DNA from: Gnetum montanum
Taxonomy: Eukaryota > Streptophyta > Gnetopsida > Gnetales > Gnetaceae
Direction of reading: 5' to 3'
Assembly (NCBI GenBank): GCA_015680685.1
Contig: MNCI01028772.1
Coordinates: forward strand, 326,892-390,891
DNA length: 64,000 nt
Made by a program: the position numbers and the translations under genes. How positions within the stretch are numbered: position 1 is the stretch's first letter; each line of letters opens with the position of its first letter. Below are positions 1-11,420 of this stretch, one piece after another. The notes under the pieces were generated by a model. That model was not told the DNA's origin and made no database searches. It saw only the letters and a program-made list of their open reading frames with translations.

Positions 1-42
1 GCGTACGCGATATCACGGCCTAGTGTAAGTCGCATCTCATCA
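1..42 (-). repeat. LTR outer edge, GATATCGC type, cut by window start
   Basis: The first 42 bases carry a GCGATATC-type motif (GTACGCGATATCACGG) and end in CTCATCA at 36-42. This is how the right-hand end of the minus-strand LTRs of elements A and E3 looks. No polypurine tract follows, so this is more likely the outer edge of a 5' LTR whose element lies to the left of the window. The next five bases (43-47) would be its target-site duplication, which cannot be tested here. Confidence 0.55.
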
Positions 43-189
43 ATAACTCACCTCACTACCAATGTCTATGTTCTTGATTCCATGTCTTGGTCTAACATAT
101 TTAAATTCCTCAATAGAATCTTTCAGGTTTTGATCCTTAACTTTCATCGAGCATTAGTCACCTCTGGGCCCCACAACTCCTTAGGTTGA

Positions 190-250
190 GGTTATGAAAG
201 GCCAAAAAGGGCATGTGCCTACTATGGGAAGGATCCACTTGAATATCCCT
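190..250 (+). other. Conserved non-coding block downstream of gag-pro (copy 1 of 5)
   Basis: This block contains GGGCATGTGCCTACTATGGG and then AAGGATCCACTTGAAT. Homologous blocks occur at 12765-12820, 52261-52315 and, on the minus strand, at 31052-31110 and 40878-40936. It is the most conserved stretch in the long region between gag-pro and ORF2. Its function is unknown; a packaging, splicing or RNA-structure role is possible but is only inference. Confidence 0.55.
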
Positions 251-518
251 TGGTTAGGTTCATTAAGTACCTTATCCCTAGGCATTCTCACAACCAAAAT
301 CTTTCGTGCATCCATCTTCCATATCCGACCATGTGCTCCTTCATGTATTTTATTCATTAAATATGTTCTCCATTAACTTTTTTAATTTTTGAGCTTTCAA
401 AGATCCTCTTCAATGATTTTATCATAATCTTGGCTTTTCTAGGATTCCATGGACCCCAATTTCATTGAAAAACTCATTATATTTTTTAAGATATTGATGT
501 TTGAAAATTTTGGCTAAT

Positions 519-613
519 GGGCCCTATATATGGAGCCCCATCGATGGCGTAGACTCATAGACAAGGCCCCATATATAGGGCCTCATCGATGTAAGTCAAA
601 AATAGTATAAATA
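519..613 (+). promoter_or_regulatory. Internal promoter-like cluster upstream of ORF2 in element B
   Basis: Two near-inverted modules occur here, GGGCCCTATATATGG at 519-533 and CCCCATATATAGGGCC around 567-582. Each is followed by a CATCGATG palindrome. A TATA box (TATAAATA, 606-613) follows. The same vocabulary (CATCGATGGGCCCC, GGCCTCATC) forms the U3 of this element's own LTR at 4145-4275. The sequence after the TATA box is homologous to that after the internal TATA box of element A. A promoter for ORF2 about 440 bases downstream is inferred. Confidence 0.45.
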
Positions 614-1054
614 GGCATGACCCCAATTAGAAAATTTTACATTCTCTCATAAATTCCAAAGGAGTTTTTCAATTTTTTTTAGCCTAGAACCTTCCAGAGC
701 CCATAACTCACAAACCATCTACCCAAATCACTCTATTCTTTAACCCTATAGCTATCGGAGGTAAGCTCTTCATCATGGGGGCCAAAAATGTACCATTATT
801 GATAGATAAGTTTTTGCAATTTTTCTAACTCCTGCAAAGGTTTAACTAAAAAATCAACTATTAAACACTAAATTACAAGAGTTAAACCTTTCCAACAAGC
901 TCTAGTGATAATTATAGTAAATAATTAATAAAATAATCAATCTACCATGGTCCAACCTTAGCCAAGTATAAGTAACTAATTAACGAGAAAAGGTACTCAA
1001 AACATTAAAGCTACACATTACATCTACTAATCCATGAATGTGTTGTGACCACAG

Positions 1055-3899
1055 ATGGCACCAAAAGAAAAGCACACATAGGAAGCAAGACCATCCCAAC
1101 CAAGAAAGAAATAGCCTAGAATGGGAAGAGCCCAAGAATAGCCCCAAAAATAACTGCATGCAACCCATGACATAAGTCCTTTTAGGGAGGAGGTGGAAGT
1201 GGAATCTATCAAACAAATTCTAAAACTAGTAGTAGCAGCAATAGAACACTTCCATCGAGATGACATGTTTGTACAACCAAAAAATCTTGAGATGACCTTA
1301 ACAGAGGCCTACCTAAATCAAATCAAATTGAGGGAGGTCCAAAAATTGATAATCCAAGAGTTAAACTTTGGTCCTTTCTTGGAGCATGCACTAAGAGAAG
1401 TGCAAGATTAGCTAAAGGCCTCTCCCATGTGGCCAATCATTAAGTCCACTAGGGAGTGGTACGTGGAAGAGACGTTTTTATTCTCAAATAATAGGCAACA
1501 TAGAGCAACAATGAAGATCAAGGACATCTCAGTGTCCTACTTGATGTAGGCCATTGCTGCAGTACTTGGGTTTCCCAAAATAGGGATGAACCTTACTAAG
1601 ATCCTAATCTAGATGGATCCCAGTATCAAGAAAGAATGGATGCAACGGTACTATGGTATTGACCACAAGCAATTTGGCATGCTCACACCGACAAAGATTA
1701 TTTATTACAAGATTTCATCCTTCCACCTTAATCCAATGGTGAGGCCAAACAAAATCACTACCTTCTTTGCCCAAGAATGCATTGCTTTGAGTGGAAGATT
1801 CCTAGTCAACCTTTCCATAGCTGATCTATCTAGAGATGGAGAAGTGCTTTATAGAAAATGAACGTGAAAGAAATGCATTCCCCTTCCCATGCCTCATCAG
1901 AAAACTCTATCAAAGGGAAGGGATATTCTATTACACCAATGACAATTTCAGAACTATTTCATCTGCCAACTAGGTGAAAATGATGAAGGATAAAACACCT
2001 ACAACTATAATTCAAGAAGAGGAGCAACAACCACCACCACCACCTACCACTCAAACAACAATGCGAGACATCTCTGTAACTACCCAATAATTGCACAAAT
2101 ATAGACAATGGATCTTGAGTGAACAAGAGTAAAGAGCAAGCATAAGTGATGGGGACCCATCCATATATAGACCAACCATGAGTCACCTTAATGAGGTGGC
2201 CTGAACAATCAGTTTGATGGGTGAGGGTGGATCCATTTTCTCAACCTTAAGAATGCAGTTTCTCACAAGGTTGAATCCAAGAATCAAAGAAGTCATAGTA
2301 TCTCTTGTAGAACAACAATCACTCCCAAAGATCTCTAGGAATGCTGCAACCTTCTTAGTGTGCTTGTAGGAGGGTGAAGGGGCAACTATACTAGCGATGT
2401 AGCACCAAAGGTAGGAGACAATTGTCGAGACTCTTAATGCACTTACAGCATTTGTACTAGACATCACTACACTTAAGGATGTGTAGATGTCCTCAAGAAC
2501 TACAAGTGGTAGAAGAAGCACAACACAACATGAGGAATTGCTAGACCAACTAGTGGGAATTGGGCAACCACTTCTGGATGTCTTTGACCTTCCAAATAAC
2601 ATCACTATAACCTAGTCAGAGCTGCTAGATGCAAGGGGCAAGAAAATTATATTAGAGGGGCAACTTAAAATAGTCAAGGAGTGGAACGAATGCTTGGCTA
2701 AGAAATTTTTTGAACTAAGAGGTTAGATTGCCAATCCCACATTTCTCAACCCAGCACTAATAAGAGATGAAGCTATGCAATAGCTTCAAACCAAGCTCAA
2801 AGGGGTTGAGGGTGTAATGCATACATCGGTTCTCTACAAATCCTTAGTAGATACCACATAGCACACAATTCAAAAGGCCTTGGATTAGACCCACTAGGAG
2901 AACATCCAACTGACTATAGAGAACCATCACCTACGAAATGTTGATGCACATAAGCAACAATTAACAGATTTCATCCATTAATAGTAGGAGAAATTGGCCA
3001 AAGAAAACACAAAGGTGAGGGGACTGGAAGTGGAGAATAAGAATTTCTCCATGGATGAGGTGCGCACCCTTTGCTAAAAGATTGCAATTGAGGTAGCCAC
3101 CTAGAAATCTGAAGCTCTCAAATTTGAGAAAGTTAAAGATCATTATAGAAAGTAGGTTGGTGTATAAAAGGAAGTAAATGAAAAACATATCTAATTGGTG
3201 AAGGAAAAGGAAAATGAAGCCCTCCAACAACTCCAGCAAAGAAGGAAAGTTTTGAAACCCATCATTGATGGGATAGACACCTACAACAAAGCAAAAATCC
3301 ACATGAAGGTGTTGTAGATTGAGGAGATGACAGAGTATTTGAAGCTTACCAATCTCCATTATGCAAATATAGCCATGTTAACTATCAAACAACTACAGTC
3401 AGAGTTGGAGAAGTAGGTAGCTAGATTGTACTTATTGTACGAGGAAAAGTTCAAGCACCACAAGGACACCAAGGAAAAGCTTGCGGTGGCTAACACTAAA
3501 CTCAAGGTTCTCAGGGAAAAATTCATGGACCAATGATCAACTATCGAGAATCTGGCTAGGAGGATGAATGACTACCAAGAGTTGCAAAATGTAGTCAAGG
3601 CATTTCACATCGAACGTAAATAGTTCACTACCTAGTTTGTTAATGTAAAGGAGATGTTCTTGATCATGCCTTATCCATGGAATGTCCCCATTCTAACCCA
3701 CATTGGTGAAGCCGTGTGGACCATGAATGATCCCCAGAGTAAGGAGGAGACGACGAAGGCATTGCTTGATGCCTTTTGCCTTCCACTAAAGGTTGTAGCC
3801 ACAACAGGATAGTCACAACCACCTTAGCCACCACACACACTTGGAGCCGGTGAAGGCTGTTTAGTGCCTTAGGAGCCACCACCACCTGGGACTATCTGA
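1055..3899 (+). pseudogene. ORF2 of element B (plant-transposon-like domain plus coiled coil), decayed
   Basis: The frame starts at ATG 1055 (Met-Ala-Pro-Lys, as in element A at 40027) and ends in a Pro-rich tail (EPPPPGTI, stop 3897-3899). It is interrupted by many stops, mostly TAG where element A or E3 has a Gln or other codon. The N-terminal third (about 1190-1860) has FGPFLEHALREVQD, LKASPMWP and then a segment like VSYLM.AIAAVLGFPKIG. This layout resembles the 'putative plant transposon protein' domain of Athila-like elements (my recognition, not searched). The middle (about 2750-3650) is rich in Glu, Lys, Leu and Gln and reads as coiled coil. The tail PYPWNVPILTHIGEAVWT matches LPYLWKVPTPSNIGTLAWT in element A. 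Homologues lie at 28745-30828 and 37251-40027 on the minus strand. It is not functional in this copy. Confidence 0.6.
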
Positions 3900-4129
3900 C
3901 CGTCACCACTGTCTTCGTGTCATTAGAGGATGTGTTATCCAAATTTTTGTAGTCACATCATGGTGTTCAATTTTGTGTCATGAACACCGCAGTTTTGTAA
4001 TGTGTTGATATGTACACTTGAGCACTCGATTCTGTCAAGTTAGTTTGTTTTGTTTTGTTAAGAGTCAGTAAATAATCCCATATCTTCCCAATTTTGTAAA
4101 AGAACTCAAGGATGTGTTTTCATTCAATC

Positions 4130-4138
4130 ACGGGGATA
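4130..4138 (+). other. Polypurine tract of element B
   Basis: ACGGGGATA lies directly before the LTR start TGATGAAG. The same arrangement (GGGG[G]ATA or GGGGGTA then TGATGA) precedes the 3' LTRs of E1, C, A and E3, so it is the plus-strand priming site of the group. Confidence 0.75.
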
Positions 4139-5072
4139 TGATGAAGCATCAATGTGCACATCGATGGGCCCCCATTAACGTGGCCTCATCAAAAGGGCCC
4201 CATTTATGTGGTGTTGCCTCATTGATGAGGCCACATCAACATAGCATTTGCTACGTTGATGAGGCCCTATTGATGTAGTACTATAGAAAAAATTATAAAT
4301 ATGAACTCCCAGCTGTGTTTATGGGCATCAGATTCATAATAGTAGCCAAACTCTTATAGTTTTTACATTTGAAATTTAGAATATTTCTCCCAAGTGCCTG
4401 CAATAGGAGTCATTGAGGGTATGGATCTTTATTTGAGAATTGTTATGCCTAAGCATGATAGTGTGTATGGCAATAAAGAAGAGCTTCTTGATAAACCTTG
4501 CAGCATTCTAGATAGTTTAGATATTTATTTATACATTTAATGCTTTTAGTTAATTATTTAATATTTTCCAGTAATTAAACTAATTAAGCTAGATAAGCTA
4601 GTCAGATTAAATACATAAGTATGACCACTTCAAGCATAACATGTATTTTCTTAGTAATCCCAGCCACGTTATTGCTTGGTGTGCCTAGTGGCATAGTGCT
4701 TGGTAACCCAGTAGTGGATACGTGGGTTCAGGACATGTACAAAAAGTGGAACCAGATGCTTATGTTAGGATTAGTTAAAAATTAGTTAGTTAGTTAAATT
4801 AAATTAGTTATTAAATTACTCTATCTCTCTCTTTAAGCACCAAAATCATAAAATAGAAAAGGAAAAAAATCATATGCCTCGATTACTCTTAACCATACCA
4901 TTATGCCTCACAAGTGTAATTAGGAAGACAACTAATAACCTTGGGGCAAGGTTCATTTCCTAGAAGACTAGTGCATTGAAAGCTATAAAGTCCATGGAAT
5001 TCGACTAGATCACATGTAAGCACTCTGTGATTCATATGGTTGGGCATAGGGTTACCCTTCAACCACTCATCA
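4139..5072 (+). repeat. 3' LTR of element B (934 bp)
   Basis: It starts TGATGAAG and ends CCACTCATCA. The U3 (4145-4275) is built from CATCGATG, GGGCCCC and GGCCTCATC motifs. A TATA box (TATAAATA) lies at 4294-4301, and a run containing AATAAAG near 4470 is the likely poly(A) signal. The downstream part (CGGATACGTGGG..., GGTAACCCAGTAG, and the terminal CATATGGTTGGGCATAGGGT) is shared with the other LTRs of the group, although the U3 motifs are different. Confidence 0.85.
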
Positions 5073-5799
5073 CTAAGGGATTAATCCATTCACTATTCAC
5101 AATAGGATAGATGAATCCTACCTTCAGAAATTTTTTTCACTCTTTCTTGACTACTTCTTTTAGTTTCGAATTGAGCCTTCGTTGGGGTTGTCATATATAT
5201 CTGGTGTTGATAGATTCTTGGATTAATTCCCATGATCTTATCATAAGACCACACAAATGCAGTAGGCCATCTATTAATCACTTCCAAAAACTTCCTTTTT
5301 TTATTCTTCTTTCAAAGTGGCTTTGATTTTTATAAGATTCTTATTATTTAAAAATGCATATTCCAATGTTGCCAGTAGGGCCTTCAGTTTCATAGCTCTA
5401 GTTCCATGGTGTCTAGAATCTCCAAACATCCCAAGTCTATCTCTTATTCTTGATTTGTTCATGGGTGGAAGTGCCTTTTTCTTAATTACTCTAACTTATC
5501 AGTTTCTTCAACATAGAAACTAACAATTTGTTTCTCTAGTTCCATGTACTTATAGGATTGTGTATACTCATTTGTGATCAACCACTGGGTGCGTTCTTAC
5601 TATGTGGTTGTTGCATATAGAGAATTTTGCACACATACTTCTTCTACACATTTATTGCATGCTTTGGTGTCATCTCATTTGATAGTGCATATTCTTTGCA
5701 TGCAGTTGCATCCATTATCACTTTATGCAATACATGGAATCCTTCATCTTTGTATGATGCCAACTTCATCTTACTTGAAAATCTCCAATGACAAGTCAT

Positions 5800-6085
5800 G
5801 AATTTCAAGCTTAAGATTAATAATACTAAGCCAAGATTTTCGCATAATAATTGAAAATTCTTCCTTATTTTTTCCCACATGAATGACTAGAAAATCCATA
5901 GGGTAAGGCTAGCCACTGATGGTTGTAATCACATCGTCCACTTGTCTAAGTGGAATTGTGATTAACTAGTCTACAAGCTCTAACTAAATGTTACTTTTCT
6001 TTAGCAGTAGTAGATTCTAGGCTTGGTACTTGTATTGGAAGATTAGGTTCACTCCTAACCTAAAATCAAGTAGATCTTTACATGG
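5800..6085 (-). pseudogene. Retropepsin (aspartic protease) C-terminal remnant, element D
   Basis: The minus strand reads DLLDFRLGVNLIFQY, then IPLRQVDDVITTISG, then MDFLVIHVGKNKEEFSIIM and SWLSIINLKLEIHDLSLEI. This follows the usual pattern of plant Ty3-type protease ends: DV then V.I.G, then PVDFVVI, then PIILGRPWL, then a short strand. The expected GRP is altered and stops are present. No active-site DTG/DSG could be placed with confidence. A short segment after it (LYMQQPHSKN..., CMELE-like) is also found after gag in E1 at 11060-11420. Confidence 0.5.
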
Positions 6086-6289
6086 TTTCTACCCTACAAT
6101 TTGGAGGTATACTAAGGAACTTCTTGGATTAGTTCACTTTTTTGGAAGAGCCCCTGCCTTCATCTAATGGTTGATCATCTAAATAAGCATGACAGTTGTG
6201 AAATTTGGATTTGATGAAGAAAGAATCTTGTTGTGTTGAGGAGGATTTGATGTAGATGGGATGGAAGTAGATGTATTGCCCATCTATCG

Positions 6290-7360
6290 AATCATTTTAG
6301 GGATTTTTCAAAAGAAAAACCATTTCCTAGGTTGTCATTCACATGCAATCACCTCCTCTTGCAAACTGATTGTCCTGGTTACATTCTTTTGCTATGATTG
6401 TAAAAGATAGTTCCCCCTACATGACAAAAGATGGCACTAGTGATAAAGGATTCAAGTGTTTATTTGAACTAGCTACTGATGAATGCATGTATAGGTTTGA
6501 ATCTATTCTTGGCAATTTTGGTCTATGGTACTCTATGGGGTAGTATTGTGAAGTTTGAACAATAGCATTACAAGGAGAGATTGAACATTATATAAAATAC
6601 CAATATGAATATACATGCTTTTATGGATGTTTTTTTGTGAGGTGGTGGCATAGCCCAAGATTGGGGTTGTTGCCACTACTAATAATACTTTTCTTGTGGT
6701 TCTGGTAAAGCTCCGTTGGGATAGTACATGTGTTGGAAGTTCTACCTATAGTTACCTTGAGGATAAGGTAATCTTTTGGGCATTTATTTTTAAAAAAATC
6801 TAGGATTAAGTGCATATGCCCATATCTCCTGTAAATGTGTCATTACTCAACATCTTTTGGAATGTTCATACTAACACATAGCACATCCTTTCTCATTAGT
6901 GGATCTTGTGTTTGAACACTTGGCCACTAAAGATACGTTACCCTTTTGTTCAAAATCTTTCTTCTTTTTCTTTTCTTTTCCCTTTCCAAAGGCTTGATGT
7001 GCTCCTCCTCCATAATCTTTAGGGGTGTTGTACATCTCTCATCAACTAAGTTCCACATTTTTGCTACCTATGCTACTACATCAATGAAAATTTTTTGGAT
7101 CGATAGAGTTTTCTTCTGAATTTCTTGATCCAAGGTTTGGTCCTCCTATGTGTCATAAACTCATGCATCCCTTTTCTTGATAAATGGATCTTTATTATAC
7201 TCTTCAGCTAATTCTCTCTTTCATAATTTACCTTCCTCTTTAGCCACTTGATCAATTAATCTCTAGATTCAATGGACAATCATTTTAGATAGTTAGCCTT
7301 GGGCATAAATCCCAAGGGTCTCTCTAGTCTTGTTTCGTAACCCATCTATAATATGCCTTA
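6290..7360 (-). pseudogene. Gag core and C-terminal region of element D (left of E1)
   Basis: Immediately left of E1, the minus strand reads HIIDGLRNKTRETLGIYAQG, matching the intact gag of E3 (HIIDGLRNETRETLGMYAQG). Further left come a Lys/Glu-rich stretch (about 6950-7010) and a poorly conserved linker. Frameshifts and stops are frequent. It is the continuation of the gag at 14364-15518. Confidence 0.6.
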
Positions 7361-8161
7361 TGATGAGCTGCGATATCGCGTACGCGATATCACATCCACC
7401 ACGCGATATCGCGTCCTGCCTCATCTTCTATAAATAAGAGGTGGCACCCTTTGTTCCAAGGTAGTTATACTTAGACCCTTAGCCAAATTCTTGCAGTTTA
7501 GTCATTCCAGAGTTAGAATAATTTCTGTGTGCCCGTAGTAGGAGTCATAGAGTGAACGGATCTATATTCCAGCAATTTGTACTTGAGCACACATTTGTGT
7601 ATGGCAATAAAGATGAACTTTATGATAAACCTTTCAGCATACAAATTAATATAATTAGTAATTAATTATTATTGAATGTTTAATGTTTTCCTAGTTAATT
7701 AATATCTCTCTCAACCTTCGATCCTCTTAGTTAAGTACACTCAGTACGACCGCTTTGAGCATGCGTGTAGCACTTGGTAACCCAGTAACAATTAGCGTTT
7801 GGTAATCCCAACAGTGTTACACTGGTTCAAGATGTGTACAGTAGGTGGGAACGGATATTGGTGTTAGGAACATTTAAGAACTAGTTAATGAATAGTTAAT
7901 GTAAGTTAGCTACTTAGTTTTCTCTCCCTCTCCTTTATTAGTAGAAGACATAAAAAAGACAAAAGCTATAAAAATCACATACCTCAAGCTTACTTAACCA
8001 TACATCCATGACAATATAAGTAAGTTTGGGAAGATAACGATTGATTAACCCTGAGTGTTCCATTAAGGCATGTAAGCACTTAGTCCTTGGAGTTCAACCA
8101 GATTGTGCGTGAAACACTCGTATTCATATGGTTGAGTGTAGGGGTACCTTGCCACTCATCA
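7361..8161 (+). repeat. 5' LTR of E1 (801 bp)
   Basis: It starts TGATGAG and ends CTCATCA. The U3 palindrome cluster is at 7370-7413, TATA (TATAAATA) at 7429-7436 and AATAAAG near 7603. The 3' part has the group-typical GGTAACCCAGTAAC, TTGGTAATCCCA, and CGTATTCATATGGTTGAGTG. Confidence 0.92.
7370..7436 (+). promoter_or_regulatory. U3 palindrome cluster and TATA box, E1 5' LTR
   Basis: Two palindromes (GCGATATCGCG and GCGATATC) are joined by TAC at 7371-7391, giving 22 of 24 positions of a larger palindrome. A third (CGCGATATCGCG) lies at 7402-7413, and the TATA box at 7429-7436. The cluster lies just upstream of the TATA box, where a plant LTR promoter would bind factors. The factor is unknown. 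Confidence 0.6.
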
Positions 8162-8162
8162 T

Positions 8163-8180
8163 TGGCATCATTGCCAAGGA
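8163..8180 (+). other. Primer-binding site of E1 (decayed tRNA-Asp type)
   Basis: TGGCATCATTGCCAAGGA starts two bases after the LTR. It is a decayed form of the site in element A (TGGCGCCATTGCTGGGGA), which pairs with the 3' end of plant tRNA-Asp. Most differences are C-to-T or G-to-A changes. Confidence 0.7.
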
Positions 8181-8276
8181 CTTAGTTGTTTGTGTGCTAC
8201 GTAGAACATAGGAAATCATCTATATCATTGGAACGTTAGAACGAACCCTTAGGGTTAATCAAAGAAAGACAAGATA

Positions 8277-10706
8277 ATGGTTCATTGCACACCAAACAAG
8301 ACATCTTCTTCTTCACATAAGAGCACTTCACCGCCTAGGACTAACACAAGAGGCAGTCAGCGGCATAATACACGTAACCAAGATCCGCCAGTTCCTCAAT
8401 AATTTCATGTGGTATATACTCATCCTAATGAGTATGTACCTAATTTCACATTTATTCTCCACCAAGATGAACAATTTCATTAGAGAGACTTGGTGGGTAA
8501 CATAGTGTTGCCTCCAGATCGATCAGTCCCCAACATGCTCCTTCATGCTCTCACATGAATAGGCATGCCACTTTTATATGTAGAATACATTGCATGCGAT
8601 CATGACACAAGGGATTATCATCCCATAGAAGCACAACATCAAAGGGACTTGTGACATGAGAGATACTATACATCATTGAAGGGTAAATGGTCCCATAATG
8701 CTCCACACATCTTGAGTGAAATTGAGGATGGTGAACCTGCTTCAATAGGTTCCCCACAAAATGATGTTCCTTCTCCTAACAATGGTCAGGAGGTGGTGTA
8801 TTAGAACCTCCACTCCACTGTTCACAACCCTAGTCCTAATACCCATGAACATGAAGTGTTCAATGAGGGAACATGAACACATGATAAGGGTGGACATTCT
8901 GATCGTGATCACGATCGAGGCTAAGACCACTGAAGAGAAAGTAGAAAACACCATCATGGCGATGGTTTTTCTTCTTCTTCAGCTTCACCCTCTCCTTCAG
9001 TGTCAGGACGCAATCATAAGGAACCCAATCATGAGGATAAGGGAAAATGAAGTGAAAAACATCAATGAGACAATCAAGAACAAGGATGAGGGCACTCTAA
9101 GGAATCAAGGCATAGAAGAAGGTAGAGTGGGGAACCATGTAGACACCATAGATGCTATGAATGAGACAATCATAAAGAACCCCTCCTCGTAACTAGAAGC
9201 ATGCTAGATATAATGGAGGCTGTAAGAGTTCCAAAAAGGCACCAAAAGGATGGTAGGATCAAGAGGTTAGACATGAACAACATCCCACGATTTGAAGGGG
9301 GATACAACACCAATCCTCAAAATCATTTACAAGCATTCCACAATGCATGTGCCTTGCAAAACATAGAAAACGAATGGCACAAACCGAAGTTGTTCCCAAG
9401 GACACTAGTGAAAGAAGCTGAAAGCTAGTACTGGTCCTTAGAACCAGAATTCATTCAGAGGTGGAGTACAATGTTAGAACTGTTTAATGATAAGTACCAA
9501 ATGTACTCCTAAGAGTATAACTTGCTAAAGAAAATCCAAGGATGGAAGCAAGGAAATCATGAACCCTTGGATGCTACGATGGGTCTCTATTACTATGCAC
9601 TATTACATTGTTGCCCTGGCCATGGTTATTTGCAACGAGATCAACTACACCATCTCGTGGAAGGACTTGGGCATGAAACAAGGAGAGCCCTTGGGACATA
9701 TTCCCAAGGAAGATTATCAAAGCTTAGGTCTCATCAAATTCATAGATTGCTAGGGTAAGTAGCCAAGGAAGAAGGTGAGCTATGAAAGAGAGAAAGTATA
9801 GAAGAGTACAACCAAGATCCTTCCCTCCAAAAAAGGGAAGTGAGATTTTGTGAGGAGGAAGAAGAGTCACCACTTGAAGAGATGGTGAATAGGAAAACTT
9901 TGCCACTCCAAAATTTAACAACAAAAGTATCGACAAAGGTAGACCAAATGTGGGACTCCATAGATAGTACGTTTGAAACTATTCTCAAAATTGTAGAGGA
10001 GTCTAGGGAGTGAGGTAGTAACCATGACAAAAAGAAAAAGAGAGAAGTGGACAATGCATGTAACAAGGGTAAGGGCAAAATGGCCATCACAGAAGAGGTT
10101 GTGGATTTAGACACGGACAATGATGGTGGATACACGATATGCCAATATGACCATCCTAAGGGATGTTTCCCAGTGATCTCACATCTACAAAAGTCTAGGG
10201 TATATGCACTCAACCCACGACTTAACAAACGACAAGAACCCCAACGGTTACCTTATCCCCAAGGTAACCCAAGGTAGTTCCACCAACCCTCAACATATTA
10301 TCCAAGTCAAACTCCACCACAACCCATTGAGAAACACCAATAGTGGCAATGCCCACAGTCATGAGGGATGCCACCACCAAGGTAACAATACCCCTACTAG
10401 TAACCAGACCCATATGGCTACTACGTGCAGCATCCAATCTCTCCACATGACACTATTAGGCATGTTGCACCACAACATCACTACCAAGCTAGTGAGTATT
10501 ATAAAAATCCTTCACCTAGGGAAGATAACCCACAAACATACCATCCTTCAAATCCATCTGCAACTCTCACACCAATAGCTCCATTACCACCCACTCCAAC
10601 AATGCAAGGGGAACTCCCTACTCAACTGCAGCAATGCAATGCCACGAGGGCTGTGAATCCTCAACCCGTTGTTGGTTCTAACAACCGTATGAAGAAAAGA
10701 CCTTTC
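8277..10706 (+). pseudogene. Gag of E1 (Ty3-type), decayed
   Basis: The frame starts at ATG 8277 (MVHCTPNKTSSSSHK). The N-terminal block NFTFILHQDEQFH, RDLVGNIVLPPD (about 8440-8520) matches element D (GFTFILHQDRQMSW). The gag core (about 9260-9760) has LDMNNIPRFEGGYNTNPQNH, LQAFHNACA, KLFPRTLVKE and PLDATMGLYYYALLHCCPGH. It ends in GTYSQGRLSKLRSHQ. A knuckle-like segment TICQYDHPKGCFPVI is at about 10135-10180, followed by a Pro/Gln/Ser-rich linker to 10706. Several stops and frameshifts break it. The role would have been particle formation and RNA packaging. Confidence 0.75.
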
Positions 10707-11053
10707 TTCAGAACCAATAGTCCAACCAAGTTCTCACAACCACAAGCAGTTAAACCTTTGAATGCATCCCCATCAAATAAGGCTCCAGAGCTCCCTTCGA
10801 CCCAAACACTAAGCTCAATGCATACGGTTATGTTAACACATGTCGTTACTGATTGGATTAAGTTTGGCCACCTTCCCAAGAAANTAAGGTGGCCAAACTT
10901 AATCCAATCAGTAACGACATGTGTTAACATAACCGTATGCATTGAGCTTAGTGTTTGGGTCGAAGGGAGCTCTGGAGCCTTATTTGATGGGGATGCATTC
11001 AAAGGTTTAACTGCTTGTGGTTGTGAGAACTTGGTTGGACTATTGGTTCTGAA
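10707..11053. repeat. Exact 168-bp inverted repeat around an n; probable assembly artefact
   Basis: The arm 10707-10874 is the exact reverse complement of 10886-11053. Single ambiguous bases sit at the centre (n at 10884) and at the end (n at 11054). In an element this decayed, an error-free inverted repeat ending exactly at ambiguous bases points to a wrongly joined or read-through contig end. The left arm is in the gag linker frame (PQAVKPLNASPSNKAPELPS), so the right arm is the suspicious copy. Confidence 0.8.
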
Positions 11054-11059
11054 NAGAAA

Positions 11060-11420
11060 TATCTAAGGATAACACTTTTCGAAAGATCAAGAAGAAGAAG
11101 GTTCCATGCATCGTATACAGTGATACAAGGTGTGATTGCATGTAGAAATCATCGGTTGTGCAAAGTTTAGCATTGCCTACATGCAACCGGTGTGCACAAG
11201 ACCTTAACCTACAAAAGTTCCTATATGCAGTAGCCACACAACAAGAAGACACCTAGTGGCTAATAGCTGATCAAGAGAGAAACTCACTAACATGCATGGA
11301 ACTAACTGAGGGAATAACTAGTGCTTACCTCAAAAGCATAAATGCACTAGAGCAAGTCCGTCACCAACTTCCAAAACTTAACCTAGAAAACATCAACTAG
11401 GGGAAGTTGGAAATTCCTAA
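11060..11420 (+). pseudogene. Gag-pro downstream remnant of E1
   Basis: The segment reads KKVPCIVYSDTRCDCM, then LYAVATQQEDT, WLIADQERNS, CMELTEGITS and a Leu/Lys-rich end. The middle matches the segment after the protease of element D (about 5570-5680, minus strand). Its position fits the end of the gag-pro region. I cannot assign a catalytic site. Confidence 0.4.

Larger units (their letters stand above)
43..5072 (+). mobile_element. Element B: 3' portion of a tRNA-Asp-type LTR element (ORF2 + 3' LTR)
   Basis: This is the 3' part of a plus-strand element. In order it holds a conserved non-coding block, an internal promoter-like cluster, decayed ORF2, a polypurine tract and a 3' LTR. Its gag and 5' LTR lie to the left of the window. 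It ends at CTCATCA (5066-5072). The sequence after it belongs to minus-strand element D, so B appears to be inserted into D. No reverse transcriptase or integrase sequence was seen between 43 and 4138. Confidence 0.75.

Noticed and set aside
194-376. 60-codon frame MKGQKGHVPTMGR...
   Set aside because: It lies on the conserved non-coding block of the retroelement; the frame is not kept in the other four copies.
980-1266. Two overlapping minus-strand frames
   Set aside because: They are shadows of the plus-strand ORF2 start of element B.
2183-2605. 140-codon minus-strand frame
   Set aside because: It is antisense to ORF2 of element B, and its translation has no family features.
7371-7413. 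CRISPR-like or satellite interpretation of the GATATCGC motifs
   Set aside because: There are few copies, they are palindromic, and they sit in LTR U3 next to a TATA box; no regular spacers.
10425-11066. 213-codon frame through the inverted repeat
   Set aside because: The first part is the gag linker; the rest reads through an ambiguous base into a probably artefactual palindrome.
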